Below the pieces are notes generated by a model. It searched no databases, was not told the origin of the DNA, and saw nothing but the letters and a program-made list of their open reading frames with translations. A stretch of 64,000 bases of DNA, taken from positions 1 to 64,000 of the forward strand of contig NZ_MEHT01000005.1 of assembly GCF_001870675.1 (NCBI RefSeq), written 5' to 3'. The position numbers and the translations under genes were made by a program. This DNA is from Roseinatronobacter thiooxidans. GTDB lineage: Bacteria; Pseudomonadota; Alphaproteobacteria; Rhodobacterales; Rhodobacteraceae. This document shows positions 17,360 to 25,906 of the stretch, in pieces. How positions within the stretch are numbered: the first letter of the stretch is position 1; each line of letters starts with the position of its first letter.

Positions 17360-18319
17360 TTACGCGGCCAGACCCTTTGACCCCATATCAAGGAATTTCT
17401 GACGCCGGTGCTGGCGCAGCGCATCTGGGGCCTTTCCGTCCAGTTCCTTCAGCATTGCACGAATAGCGGCCCCCACGGCCTTGATCATGGCCGCGCGGTC
17501 GCGCTGTGCCCCGCCCAAGGGTTCGGGAATGATCCGGTCGATGATATCGAGCTTTTTGAGGTCTTGCGCCGTCAGGCGCAGCGCCTCTGCGGCTTCGCGC
17601 ATCTTCTCGGCATCCTTCCACAGGATCGAGGCGCAGCCTTCGGGCGAGATGACGGAATACACCGAATGCTCCAGCATGGCGATGCGGTTGGCAGTGGCAA
17701 AGGCCACGGCCCCGCCAGACCCCCCCTCGCCAATAATGACCGAGACCAGCGGCACGCCAAGGCTTAGGCATTTCTGGGTGCAGCGTGCAATCGCCTCGGC
17801 CTGACCGCGTTCTTCGGCACCTTTGCCCGGATAGGCACCCGGTGTGTCAACCAGCGTGACAACCGGCAGGCGGAAACGATCGGCCAGATCCATCAGCCGG
17901 ATGGCCTTGCGATACCCCTCGGGGCGGGCCATGCCGAAATTGCGGCGCAGGCGCGATTGGGTGTCATGGCCCTTTTCCTGCCCGATCACGACCACAGCGC
18001 GGTCTTTCAGCCGCCCCAAGCCGCCGATCACGGCCTCATCCTCGGCAAAGCCGCGATCCCCGGCCAGAGGGGTGAATTCATCAAACAGCGCCTCGATATA
18101 GTCGCGGCAATGGGGCCGGTCGGGGTGGCGCGCGACCTGACATTTGCGCCACGGCGTGAGGTTGCGATACAGGTCGACCAGCATTTTCTGGCCCTTCACA
18201 TCAAGGGCGGCCGCTTCGCGTTCGACATCCATATCAGGGTTGGCCACGCTCATGGCGCGCAATTCGGCGGCCTTGCCTTCGATTTCGGCCAAGGGTTTTT
18301 CAAATTCCAGATAATTCAT
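17360..18319 (-). CDS. accA: Acetyl-CoA carboxylase carboxyltransferase subunit alpha
   Basis: AccA with AccD transfers the carboxyl group from carboxybiotin to acetyl-CoA, giving malonyl-CoA for fatty acid synthesis. The 319-residue protein has the usual start MNYLEFEKP and the conserved blocks [16 protein letters not shown] and [13 protein letters not shown] chose the ATG at 18319, with GGAGG 5-6 nt upstream, over an ATG five codons earlier. The stop codon TAA lies in the loop of a small hairpin (17354-17368). It is divergent from imuB. Confidence 0.96.
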   Translation of the reverse strand: MNYLEFEKPLAEIEGKAAELRAMSVANPDMDVEREAAALDVKGQKMLVDLYRNLTPWRKCQVARHPDRPHCRDYIEALFDEFTPLAGDRGFAEDEAVIGGLGRLKDRAVVVIGQEKGHDTQSRLRRNFGMARPEGYRKAIRLMDLADRFRLPVVTLVDTPGAYPGKGAEERGQAEAIARCTQKCLSLGVPLVSVIIGEGGSGGAVAFATANRIAMLEHSVYSVISPEGCASILWKDAEKMREAAEALRLTAQDLKKLDIIDRIIPEPLGGAQRDRAAMIKAVGAAIRAMLKELDGKAPDALRQHRRQKFLDMGSKGLAA

Positions 18320-18419
18320 CGGGGCCTCCGGCACGGTTTCGCGCGGTTATGCGGCAGCGCGCGGAGATTTGCAATCTGGAAGGCGCAGACTCGACTCGGG
18401 GGGCGCAGCGGGTTATTTG

Positions 18420-18434
18420 GAACATAAAGTGAAC
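18420..18434. promoter_or_regulatory. LexA (SOS) box upstream of imuB
   Basis: GAAC-ATAAAGT-GAAC is an exact match to the alphaproteobacterial LexA site GTTC-N7-GTTC read on the other strand. It lies 14 bp before the imuB ATG, where bound LexA would block transcription. It is about 100 bp from the accA start and probably does not control that gene. Confidence 0.85.
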
Positions 18435-18447
18435 ATATGGGAAAAAT

Positions 18448-19920
18448 ATGCCCCGCCGCATCCTGTCGCTCTGGTTGCCCCGTTTCGCGTCCAGCCTGTC
18501 GCTGCGCCGCAGGCCAGCGGCAGGCGGATTTGCGCTTGTGGCAAAAGAACGCGGCGCAGACCGGCTGGTATGTCTGAACAGAGACGCCGAGGCGCGCGGA
18601 TTGCGGCGCGGCATGGGGCTGGCAGATGCCCGAGCGCTGGTGCCTGATTTGCTGACACGCCCCGCCGACCCGATGGGCGAGGCGCAGGCCATGGACGCCC
18701 TGCGCCGCTGGGCCACGCGCTATTGCCCTTGGGTCGCGGTCGAGGGGGCGGACGGGTTGGTGCTGGACATCACAGGGGCCGCGCATCTGATCGGGGGCGA
18801 GGCGGCACTTTTGGATGATCTGACCGACCGCCTTGCGCGCATGGGCTTTGCAACCCGCGCCGCCATTGCCGACACGCGCGGCGCGGCTTGGGCCGTGGGG
18901 CGCTATGGGCAGGGGGGGATTGTGCCGCAAGGGGGCGTGTCGCACCGGCTGATGCCCCTGCCGCTGGCCGCGTTGCGGCTGGATGCCCCCACGCTGGAAG
19001 GGTTGGAGCGGCTGGGCCTGCGCATTATCCGCGACCTGACGCAAATCCCGCGCGCGGGGCTGGTGCGCCGCTTTGGCACAGCCCCCCTGCTGCGGCTGGA
19101 CCAAGCACTTGGCGCTGTGCCCGAACCTGTGGCCCCCGCACAGGAACAGCCGGTTTTTGCCGTGCGCCTGTCCCTGCCCGAACCGATTGGTTTGATGGGC
19201 GATATTCAGGCCGGGTTAGAACGGCTGCTAGAGCGGTTATGCAGCCATCTGCGCAGCGCCGAAAAGGGCGCACGGCGGTTGTTGCTGGAACTGTCGCGCG
19301 TCGATGGGCAGGCCATCCGGCTGGAAATCGGGCTTGCACGCGCCATGCGCGAACCTGCGCCCATGGCGCAGCTATACGCCCGCGCGCTGGAAGGGATGGA
19401 TGCCGGTTTCGGAATTGAACGGATGCGGCTGAGTGCCGTCGCCGTGGAAGCGCTGCCCGCCCAGCAGATCACCACCACAGGTGCGAAGGCGCAGGATGAT
19501 CTGGACGATCTGCTGACACGCCTGTGCAACCGCGTGGGGTTTGACCATGTGTTGCGCTATCTGCCTGCCGACAGCAATATCCCCGAAAAAGCCTTCAGCA
19601 TCGCGCCTGCGGCCTATAGCGCGCCCGCGCGCGACTGGCACAGCACCGCCCCCCCGCGCCCGCTGGTGATCTTTCCGCCCGAACCGATTGCAGGCACAGG
19701 GCGCGCGGTGCCGCGCCGGTTCAAATGGCGGGGGCTGTGGTGGGGGGTGGTCGCGGCCTCTGGCCCCGAACGGATCAGCCCCGAATGGTGGCTGGATGAT
19801 CCTGCATGGCGCACAGGCTTGCGCGATTACTGGCGGGTGCAGACAGACCGGGGCGCGCGGCTATGGCTGTATCATACCCCACAACGCGACGGCTGGTGTG
19901 TTCAGGGCGAATTCGCCTGA
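18448..19920 (+). CDS. imuB: ImuB, catalytically inactive Y-family polymerase of the SOS mutasome
   Basis: ImuB bridges ImuA, the beta clamp and the error-prone DnaE2 polymerase in SOS mutagenesis. The 490-residue protein starts RRILSLWLPRFA, where a true DinB polymerase has its first catalytic Asp; that acidic residue is absent, as in known ImuB. The fingers/palm region (about 30-170) and the family C-terminal end (WCVQGEFA) are present. The LexA box just upstream supports SOS control. Unusually, neither imuA nor dnaE2 adjoins it: accA lies upstream on the other strand and an exporter gene overlaps its 3' end by 19 bp. Confidence 0.9.
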   Translation: MPRRILSLWLPRFASSLSLRRRPAAGGFALVAKERGADRLVCLNRDAEARGLRRGMGLADARALVPDLLTRPADPMGEAQAMDALRRWATRYCPWVAVEGADGLVLDITGAAHLIGGEAALLDDLTDRLARMGFATRAAIADTRGAAWAVGRYGQGGIVPQGGVSHRLMPLPLAALRLDAPTLEGLERLGLRIIRDLTQIPRAGLVRRFGTAPLLRLDQALGAVPEPVAPAQEQPVFAVRLSLPEPIGLMGDIQAGLERLLERLCSHLRSAEKGARRLLLELSRVDGQAIRLEIGLARAMREPAPMAQLYARALEGMDAGFGIERMRLSAVAVEALPAQQITTTGAKAQDDLDDLLTRLCNRVGFDHVLRYLPADSNIPEKAFSIAPAAYSAPARDWHSTAPPRPLVIFPPEPIAGTGRAVPRRFKWRGLWWGVVAASGPERISPEWWLDDPAWRTGLRDYWRVQTDRGARLWLYHTPQRDGWCVQGEFA

Positions 19921-21698
19921 TCCTGCTGGCCAAATTGCAACGCATACAGCCGCGCATAGACCCCGCCAAGGGCCAGAAGTTCCACATGGGTGCCCTGTTC
20001 AACCACGCATCCGCGATCCATGACGATAATCTGATCGGCATTGCGCACTGTGGACAGACGGTGCGCGATCACCAAAGTCGTGCGCCCTGCCGCCAGCTTG
20101 TTCAGCGCCTCTTGCACGAAGGCTTCGGATTTCGCGTCCAGCGCGCTTGTCGCCTCGTCCAGCAGCAGGATCGGCGCATCGCGCAACAGCGCGCGCGCAA
20201 TCGCCACGCGCTGGCGCTGCCCCCCCGACAGGCTAGAGCCGCGCGGGCCGGCCAATGTGTCCAGCCCCTCTGGCAAAAGTGGCAGGAAATCATCGACATG
20301 GGCGGCACTTAGCGCGGCGTTCAAGGCGGCCTCGCTCACCCCCTCAACCCCCATCACGATATTGTCGCGGATCGTCTCGTCAAACAGGGCCGTATCCTGA
20401 CTGACCACCGCAAACAGCGCACGCAGGGGGGCCAGATCCATACGCCGCACATCCTGCCCACCGATCAGCACCTCGCCTTCATTCACATCCACCAGCCGCG
20501 TCAGCAACGAGAAAACAGTCGTTTTGCCAGCCCCCGATGGCCCCACAATCGCTGTGGTCTTGCCCGCAGGTGCAATGAAAGACAGGTCTTTCAGGACCAG
20601 ATCGGTGTCATAGGCGAAATTGACCCCGCGCAACTCCACACTGGCATCGGCGCGGTCTGGCACAGGCAGATGCGGGGGCGGCGGGTTGGTGACCTTGGGT
20701 TGGATTTGCAACAGCGCATGCGTCCGTTCCAGCGAGGCAAGAATATTCTGCCATTCCGCTGTCAGGGCTGTAAAGCGGCGCAAAGGGTCGAACAACAGGC
20801 CCAGAGCGGTGAAAAAGGACATGAATTGCCCCACTGTGCGCGTGCCTTCGATGATCTGCATACCACCATAGATCAGCACCAGACCAAAGCCTATCGCCGC
20901 GCCAAAATCCATGACAGTGGGCACCGCCGCCTGCCCTATGGCCGCGCGGGTGGCCTTGCGCACGAAGCCGCGCATAATCTCGCGGAAGCGGCCCACCTCG
21001 CGCGCCTCAGAGCCGGTCAGCTGCAAGGTGGCAATGCCGTGAAACGCCTCGTCCAGACGGTTAGAGCTGTTGGCGGCGGCAAGACGCGCCTCGGTGCTGC
21101 GCCGCCGGATCAGACGCTGGATCGCAAGCAGGGGCAAGCCCAGCAAGGGCAGGCCCAACAGCGCAATCAATGTCCATTGCCAATCCGTCCAAAGTGCGAC
21201 CCCGAACAGAACAATCACCCCTGCCCCGTCGCGGCCAAAGCCGGTGATCAGCGTTTTGAACACACGGCGCAGTGCCTCGGAATCGCCGCGCACACGCTCG
21301 ATCAGGATGCCGGGCGCGTTGCGCTTGAAAAAGCCTTGGTCCAGCCGCGTCAGATGCGCCAGCAGCATGGTTTGCAACTCGGCAGTGGCCAGTTCTGACT
21401 GCCATGTCATCACGGCCTTATGCGCCAATCTGGCCAGACCCCGGCCAAAGAACACACATGCCATTGCCAGCGCCACAAGATACACGCGCCCGCGATCACC
21501 CGCGATAAAGACATCATCGAACATGGGCTGCACAAGATAGCTGAACGCCCCCAGTGTCAGCGCTTCCAGCACCATGAACAGCACGGCAAGCCCGATGAAA
21601 TGCAGCCTGTGCCGGATGAAACTCTCCCAAAGCCAGCGCGCCACAATCCCGTCAGCATGCGCGCGCTGCTGGCGTTTGGTCTGGGGTCGGTCTGACAC
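19902..21698 (-). CDS. ABC exporter, MsbA-like half transporter
   Basis: The 598-residue protein fuses six membrane segments (about 25-300) to one nucleotide-binding domain (about 350-590). The latter has Walker A GPSGAGKTT, signature LSGGQRQR, Walker B ILLLDEATSALD and switch His in AHRLSTVRNAD. It would act as a homodimer. MsbA/lipid flippase homologs have this plan, but multidrug exporters do as well, and no lipid A gene is nearby to decide. Its 3' end overlaps convergent imuB by 19 bp. Confidence 0.88.
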   Translation of the reverse strand: MSDRPQTKRQQRAHADGIVARWLWESFIRHRLHFIGLAVLFMVLEALTLGAFSYLVQPMFDDVFIAGDRGRVYLVALAMACVFFGRGLARLAHKAVMTWQSELATAELQTMLLAHLTRLDQGFFKRNAPGILIERVRGDSEALRRVFKTLITGFGRDGAGVIVLFGVALWTDWQWTLIALLGLPLLGLPLLAIQRLIRRRSTEARLAAANSSNRLDEAFHGIATLQLTGSEAREVGRFREIMRGFVRKATRAAIGQAAVPTVMDFGAAIGFGLVLIYGGMQIIEGTRTVGQFMSFFTALGLLFDPLRRFTALTAEWQNILASLERTHALLQIQPKVTNPPPPHLPVPDRADASVELRGVNFAYDTDLVLKDLSFIAPAGKTTAIVGPSGAGKTTVFSLLTRLVDVNEGEVLIGGQDVRRMDLAPLRALFAVVSQDTALFDETIRDNIVMGVEGVSEAALNAALSAAHVDDFLPLLPEGLDTLAGPRGSSLSGGQRQRVAIARALLRDAPILLLDEATSALDAKSEAFVQEALNKLAAGRTTLVIAHRLSTVRNADQIIVMDRGCVVEQGTHVELLALGGVYARLYALQFGQQDQANSP

Positions 21699-21770
21699 GG
21701 TGTGGCTATCCTGCTTTGCCCATCTTTGCAGGGCATAGCGGCTTTGGCGCGGGGGGAAAAGCCCCGCTGT

Positions 21771-22223
21771 TTACCAGCCGAACTGGATCAGCACACCCGA
21801 TTGGCCGCCGGTCTGGTGAATATCGGCCTGCGTGCCGCGCCCGAACTGAAAGATCATCTGGCTGTTATGGCCCCCCTCCTGCACCAGATTGGCGCTATGG
21901 CCGCGGCCCCGCTGGTAGAGTTCCGCGTGGTTGTTGGCCCCGCCTTGCTGCACCTGCGCAGAGTGGCGCGCGCCATTTTGCTGCACCATGGCAGAGTTGC
22001 CCCGCCCTGTTGCCACGCGCAATGCACCACTGCGATGGGCACAATACACCGACAAGGGCAAGCGCGCCTCTTGCATGCGGGGCAGGTCACGCGCCATGCA
22101 GGCCAGATGCCCAAACGAGGGCGATTTGGCCAGCGCATCCGTTGCAGGAACGGCCATGAGACAGGCAAGCGCGGCCATATGGGCCACGCGCGGCGACAAG
22201 TGTTTCAAGATTTTGGAAAACAT
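21771..22223 (-). CDS. Curlin-repeat protein (CsgB-like minor subunit or nucleator)
   Basis: The 150-residue protein has a signal peptide (hydrophobic stretch ending ATDALA) and, from about residue 73, four to five curlin repeats of the form QxGxxNxAxxxQ (SAMVQQNGARHSAQ, AELYQRGRGHSAN, NLVQEGGHNSQ). A non-repetitive region of about 40 residues with two cysteines precedes them. Last position in the three-gene set and the shorter repeat domain suggest the nucleator role of CsgB, but this is inference. AAAGGAC lies about 8 nt before the ATG. Confidence 0.78.
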   Translation of the reverse strand: MFSKILKHLSPRVAHMAALACLMAVPATDALAKSPSFGHLACMARDLPRMQEARLPLSVYCAHRSGALRVATGRGNSAMVQQNGARHSAQVQQGGANNHAELYQRGRGHSANLVQEGGHNSQMIFQFGRGTQADIHQTGGQSGVLIQFGW

Positions 22224-22261
22224 GGCAATTGTCCTTTCAGTTCAAACAGGGGGCGCGGCTT

Positions 22262-22642
22262 TCAAATTTTGGCAGAGCGGCAGGTTTTGCTTTGGCCATT
22301 GGCAGTGACAGTCAGTTCGGCGTGAAACTCACGGGCCTTGCCGCGAAACTGCGCCTCGCTCAACGTGGTCTTTTCGCCTGCCTTCAGGTCAAATTCCCCG
22401 CCCTGTCGGATGGTCGCGCGGCCACCGGCGCTGCGCTGGTCAATCTCCAACGTATAGGTGCCGCTTGTGGCCTTTGGCGCGCGGGCGGTGGCGGTGATGG
22501 TGACGATCTGCTGGCGCTCTGACACCTCCAGCGCGCAGACCAGCGCCTCGGGGGCTTTTTCGGCCTGAGAGGTTGCCAGAGAAGCTGTGCAGGCAGCACC
22601 CGTGATGACCAGTGCGGCAATGGTATAGGGGATCGCAGACAT
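22262..22642 (-). CDS. csgH: Curli assembly protein CsgH
   Basis: CsgH is a small periplasmic protein of alphaproteobacterial curli systems that restrains premature CsgA fibre formation. The 126-residue product has a signal peptide, then a beta-sandwich-like domain starting at VCALEVSERQ and including YTLEIDQRSAGG and QGGEFDLKAGE, with a conserved cysteine near each end of the mature part. The start at 22642 has GGAG at good spacing; an earlier ATG adds 11 codons without support. It lies between the two curlin genes. Confidence 0.82.
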   Translation of the reverse strand: MSAIPYTIAALVITGAACTASLATSQAEKAPEALVCALEVSERQQIVTITATARAPKATSGTYTLEIDQRSAGGRATIRQGGEFDLKAGEKTTLSEAQFRGKAREFHAELTVTANGQSKTCRSAKI

Positions 22643-22700
22643 GGAAATTCTCCTTCTGAAAGGCGGGGGGCGCACAGGCCCCCTGCGCGCGGGGTACGGG

Positions 22701-23144
22701 TCAGTCCTGAATGATCAGCACCACATTGCCTGTGCCGTGCTGGGTTGCGGTGGCCGTGTTGCCGCGCCCTGTCTGGATAATTCCAACTGCGTTGCGATGC
22801 CCGCCCTGATGGACCGTCGCATCATTGCGGCAGCCGATCTGGGACACGCCAACAATGTTGCGCCGCCCGCCTTGCGCAGTGTCGGCCACGTTGTTGCAGC
22901 CGACCTGCCCCACAACAACACGGTTGCGCGCGCCGTCTTGGGTGTTCAGCGACAGGTTGCTGCGGCCGTTTTGGGTAATGCTTACGCGCTGGCGCACGCC
23001 GCTTTGCGAGGTCGCGATCTGGTTCGCGCGGCCCCATTGATCGACACTGACACGGTTCGATCCTGCATCGGCAGGCAGGGCAATCAGGGCAATGGCAACA
23101 GCAAGCGCGGAACTGCTCAGTCTGGTGGAAAATGCAAATGTCAT
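22701..23144 (-). CDS. Curlin-repeat protein (CsgA-like major subunit) with paired cysteines
   Basis: The 147-residue protein has a signal peptide cleaved near residue 26 (LPADA) and then almost only curlin repeats, about five units of 22 residues with the pattern S/V-x-Q-x-G-x-x-N. Such repeats fold into a stacked beta-solenoid amyloid. Two repeats carry a Cys at the same place, C83 (QVGCNN) and C105 (QIGCRN), exactly one repeat apart, which is unusual for curlins. The ATG at 23144 has GGAG upstream. It is the first gene of the curli set, behind a strong terminator that isolates it from the cellulose operon. Confidence 0.82.
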   Translation of the reverse strand: MTFAFSTRLSSSALAVAIALIALPADAGSNRVSVDQWGRANQIATSQSGVRQRVSITQNGRSNLSLNTQDGARNRVVVGQVGCNNVADTAQGGRRNIVGVSQIGCRNDATVHQGGHRNAVGIIQTGRGNTATATQHGTGNVVLIIQD

Positions 23145-23307
23145 ATGGGGAACTCCTGTCTTGTGTGTGGCTTGGTGCAGGGGGTGGCCCTGCCAAGGCG
23201 GCAAAAAGCGGGTCATCCGCTGGACAAACCCTGCCGCACGGGCCGCAGGCCACACAATAACGCGCGCCTGTCATTCGATAGCAGGCCGTGTGCTATGCGA
23301 TAACGCA

Positions 23308-23340
23308 ACAAGACGCGCGCCTTCGGAGCGCGCGTCTTGT
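23308..23340 (-). terminator. Strong hairpin ending the cellulose operon
   Basis: ACAAGACGCGCGC (23308-23320) pairs perfectly with GCGCGCGTCTTGT (23328-23340), a 13-bp stem with a CTTCGGA loop. On the minus strand it follows the stop of the TPR gene by about 60 bp and is followed by the moderately U-rich TGCGTTATCG. It separates the cellulose genes from the curli genes, so the latter need their own promoter in 23145-23307. Confidence 0.75.
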
Positions 23341-23402
23341 GTTTGATAATATGGGAATAAATCCGATCCGCCCCAAGTCAGTCGGGCATGCGGGATACTG
23401 GC

Positions 23403-24833
23403 TTATGGCCCGCGAGAGGCGTTGATGCCTTCGCGCGTTTCGGCGGTGGCAAGTTGGGAATGCAGGCGTTCAAACTCGTTGCGGGCCTGCTGTCGCTGGC
23501 CAGAGTTCAGATAGGCATAGGCCCGCAGAATCGCAAGATCGCGGCGCAACCCGCCTGTCAGGGTTTCAAGCGCGTTGAACTGCCCGATGGCCTGCCGGAA
23601 ATCGCCAGAGCGGAAGGCACGCACCCCGCGCTGATCCAGCACGATGGTTTCTAGTTCACGGTGCTGGGTGTCTGACAAGCGCACTTGCGCGGCGGTCTGC
23701 GCGGCCTGTTCGGTCATGTTCATCGACAGATAGGACAGCGCCAGCCCGAAATGGGCATCGCGGCGCACATTGGGGCCAAGTGCGTCGCCCGCCCGCGCGG
23801 CGGCCTGAAATCCGACCAGCGCCTCGGTCGGGCGATCATGGCTATAGGCACACCAAGAGCGTTCATACAGCACCTCGAGCGAACGCGGCGCAGTCGAGGC
23901 GGCAAGACAGCTTGCGAATTGTTCCTGCTCCTTGAAGCGGCGCACTTGGGCAAGCCGGGTGTCGCCGCGCAAAGGCAACGCGCCCTGACTGACCGCAGGT
24001 TGTGCGGCAACGGGTGCGGCTGGAACGGCGGGTGCGGCAGCGGCCAGATTTCGCGGCTGTGGGGCTGCGGCGGCTTGCGCCACAGGGGCAGGCGCAGGCG
24101 CAGGGGCGGATGCGCCCAGGAGGCGCGCTTCCAACTGGTCAAGCTGTGGTTTCGCGCCCGGATTGAACTGCCGCGCCACGCCAAACAACTCGCGCAATTC
24201 GGCACTGGTGGCGATAGCGCTGGATTTCTCCAGCGTGGGTTGCATCTGCGTATAGCCCTGGCACGATTGCAGCGTGTTGCGATAGGTTGCAAGCGCTGCG
24301 CTTTTCTGGTCTGCCAGAACATACATCTCTGCCAGCAGCCATGCGTTGTTGATCCGCTCGCAACTCAGCAGGCTGGGCGTGCGGCGGACAATGTCGATGG
24401 CCCCGCCCGCGTTGCGCGCGCGCACGGCTGTTTCAAAATCATCTTGCGCCGCGTTGGTTTCCAGCACGCGCAGCATGTCGGCGGGCGGTGTCCAGCCTAC
24501 CCCGCGCTGGCGTCCCTGTTCGATCAACTGGCGGGCTGCGGCATAGTCGCGCCGTTCGATCTGGCGCCAGATCGCGCCCTCATCGACATTGGCCAATGCG
24601 GGCGGCGGGGCCATCACATCATTCAGGTCGGACGGGGGCTGCCAGTCTGGAAAAGCGATGCGCAGCCGGCGCAATTCCGCCTGCGTCGAGGCGCTATCAT
24701 TTTGTTGCATATAATAGCGCAGAGCGCGCAAATCATCGAAACTGGCGGTTTGGGCCAGCACAGGGCCAGCCCCCAGCACCATAAGCAGCGCAGTCAGCGG
24801 CAAGGTTCGGGCAAAAGGGACGTATCGTGTCAT
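23403..24833 (-). CDS. TPR-type periplasmic protein at the bcsC position
   Basis: The 476-residue protein has a signal peptide (cleavage after PVLAQ near residue 28) and is mostly alpha-helical repeats of TPR character, interrupted by an Ala/Pro-rich linker around residues 240-290. Its place after bcsZ and its ATGA overlap with that gene suggest it replaces the N-terminal TPR half of BcsC. The C-terminal outer-membrane beta-barrel of BcsC is missing: the protein ends in helical repeats. It may guide the glucan through the periplasm to an unidentified porin. Coupling to cellulose synthesis is well supported; the mechanism is inference. Confidence 0.75.
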   Translation of the reverse strand: MTRYVPFARTLPLTALLMVLGAGPVLAQTASFDDLRALRYYMQQNDSASTQAELRRLRIAFPDWQPPSDLNDVMAPPPALANVDEGAIWRQIERRDYAAARQLIEQGRQRGVGWTPPADMLRVLETNAAQDDFETAVRARNAGGAIDIVRRTPSLLSCERINNAWLLAEMYVLADQKSAALATYRNTLQSCQGYTQMQPTLEKSSAIATSAELRELFGVARQFNPGAKPQLDQLEARLLGASAPAPAPAPVAQAAAAPQPRNLAAAAPAVPAAPVAAQPAVSQGALPLRGDTRLAQVRRFKEQEQFASCLAASTAPRSLEVLYERSWCAYSHDRPTEALVGFQAAARAGDALGPNVRRDAHFGLALSYLSMNMTEQAAQTAAQVRLSDTQHRELETIVLDQRGVRAFRSGDFRQAIGQFNALETLTGGLRRDLAILRAYAYLNSGQRQQARNEFERLHSQLATAETREGINASRGP

Positions 24834-25906
24834 AGCGGTACACATTCCGGCATCGTCTCGGTCGCGGCAAACATTGTGAAAAGTTGCAAAGTGGCGGGAT
24901 AATAGGGTTGATCCGCCGAAAACGGCGGGATCAGCGCGCCCAGACCTTGTCCGGCAGAACAGACAACCAAGCCTGCAAGCGCCTGATATCCGGGGTCGGC
25001 GCTGGTTTCGAGCACCACCCCCGACAGCGGCTCTACCACTGTTGGGGCCTCTCGTCCCGGCTGCAGGCTGCGCTCATAGACCGAGGCCATGCGCCGCACG
25101 GCCATATGCTGCTGCAAGCGCGACCAGATCAGGAACAATGGCACGCGCATGGCCTCATACCCGGCATTCTGGGACAGTGCCTCTGACACAGTGACGCCGC
25201 GCTCGGAGATGTCCACCCAATCCGGAACCAGCCCGTCGCGGGCAATTTCTTCCAACAGCACCTCGCCATGCTGCGCGCAGGCAGCCAGCGCGCTGACGCC
25301 CGTGGCTGCGGCCACATCGCGCATGGCCAACGGCATGTAATAGGACGGGTTCACCGACATATGGGTGTCATGCCGGAACCCGAATGCGGCAGGCAGAAAC
25401 ACCAGCTTGTCCGAGGCACCGGGCATTGGAACAATACAGCTGGAGGCAAGCGCTTGCGCAATCTCGGCCGCGCGGGTCAGGTAGCTGCGGTCGTTGAAAC
25501 GTGCCGCTGCGCGCACCAAGGCCCATGCATAAAACAAATCCCCATCCGAGGCATTGTTGCGGTCCGGCACGGCATTGGCCTGTCCGGGCAACCACCGCCA
25601 TGCCAGCAAGGCATCAGGGCGCAGGGCAAGCTGTTGTTCGGTCCAGCGATACATCAGGCGAAAGGCGGCCTCATCCTCGAACATGGTGGCGGCAAGCATG
25701 CCATAGCCCTGCCCCTCAGAGTGGCTGGCTTCCTGCTGCAAAGTATCGACTACACGGCCATCAGACCTGAGATATGCCGCCATCCAACTGTCCCAGACAG
25801 GGCGGGCCTGTTGCGCGATCCGGGCCTGCCCAAGCGCAGGGGCGTGCCCCGCTGCAAGCGCGGCCCCGAAGGTTGCGCCAGATGCCAGAAAACGGCGTCG
25901 GTTCAT
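24830..25906 (-). CDS. bcsZ: Periplasmic cellulase, glycosyl hydrolase family 8 (BcsZ)
   Basis: BcsZ is an endo-beta-1,4-glucanase that trims or releases cellulose in the periplasm during synthesis. The 358-residue protein begins with a Tat-like signal (MNRRRFLASG, then a hydrophobic segment). E64 in SEGQGYGM is the expected general acid and the Asp pair in NASDGDLFYAW (D121, D123) includes the second catalytic acid, both diagnostic for GH8. Start was chosen at 25906, overlapping the bcsB stop by 4 nt; a longer frame upstream lies within bcsB. Its own stop overlaps the TPR gene start by 4 nt. Confidence 0.93.
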   Translation of the reverse strand: MNRRRFLASGATFGAALAAGHAPALGQARIAQQARPVWDSWMAAYLRSDGRVVDTLQQEASHSEGQGYGMLAATMFEDEAAFRLMYRWTEQQLALRPDALLAWRWLPGQANAVPDRNNASDGDLFYAWALVRAAARFNDRSYLTRAAEIAQALASSCIVPMPGASDKLVFLPAAFGFRHDTHMSVNPSYYMPLAMRDVAAATGVSALAACAQHGEVLLEEIARDGLVPDWVDISERGVTVSEALSQNAGYEAMRVPLFLIWSRLQQHMAVRRMASVYERSLQPGREAPTVVEPLSGVVLETSADPGYQALAGLVVCSAGQGLGALIPPFSADQPYYPATLQLFTMFAATETMPECVPL

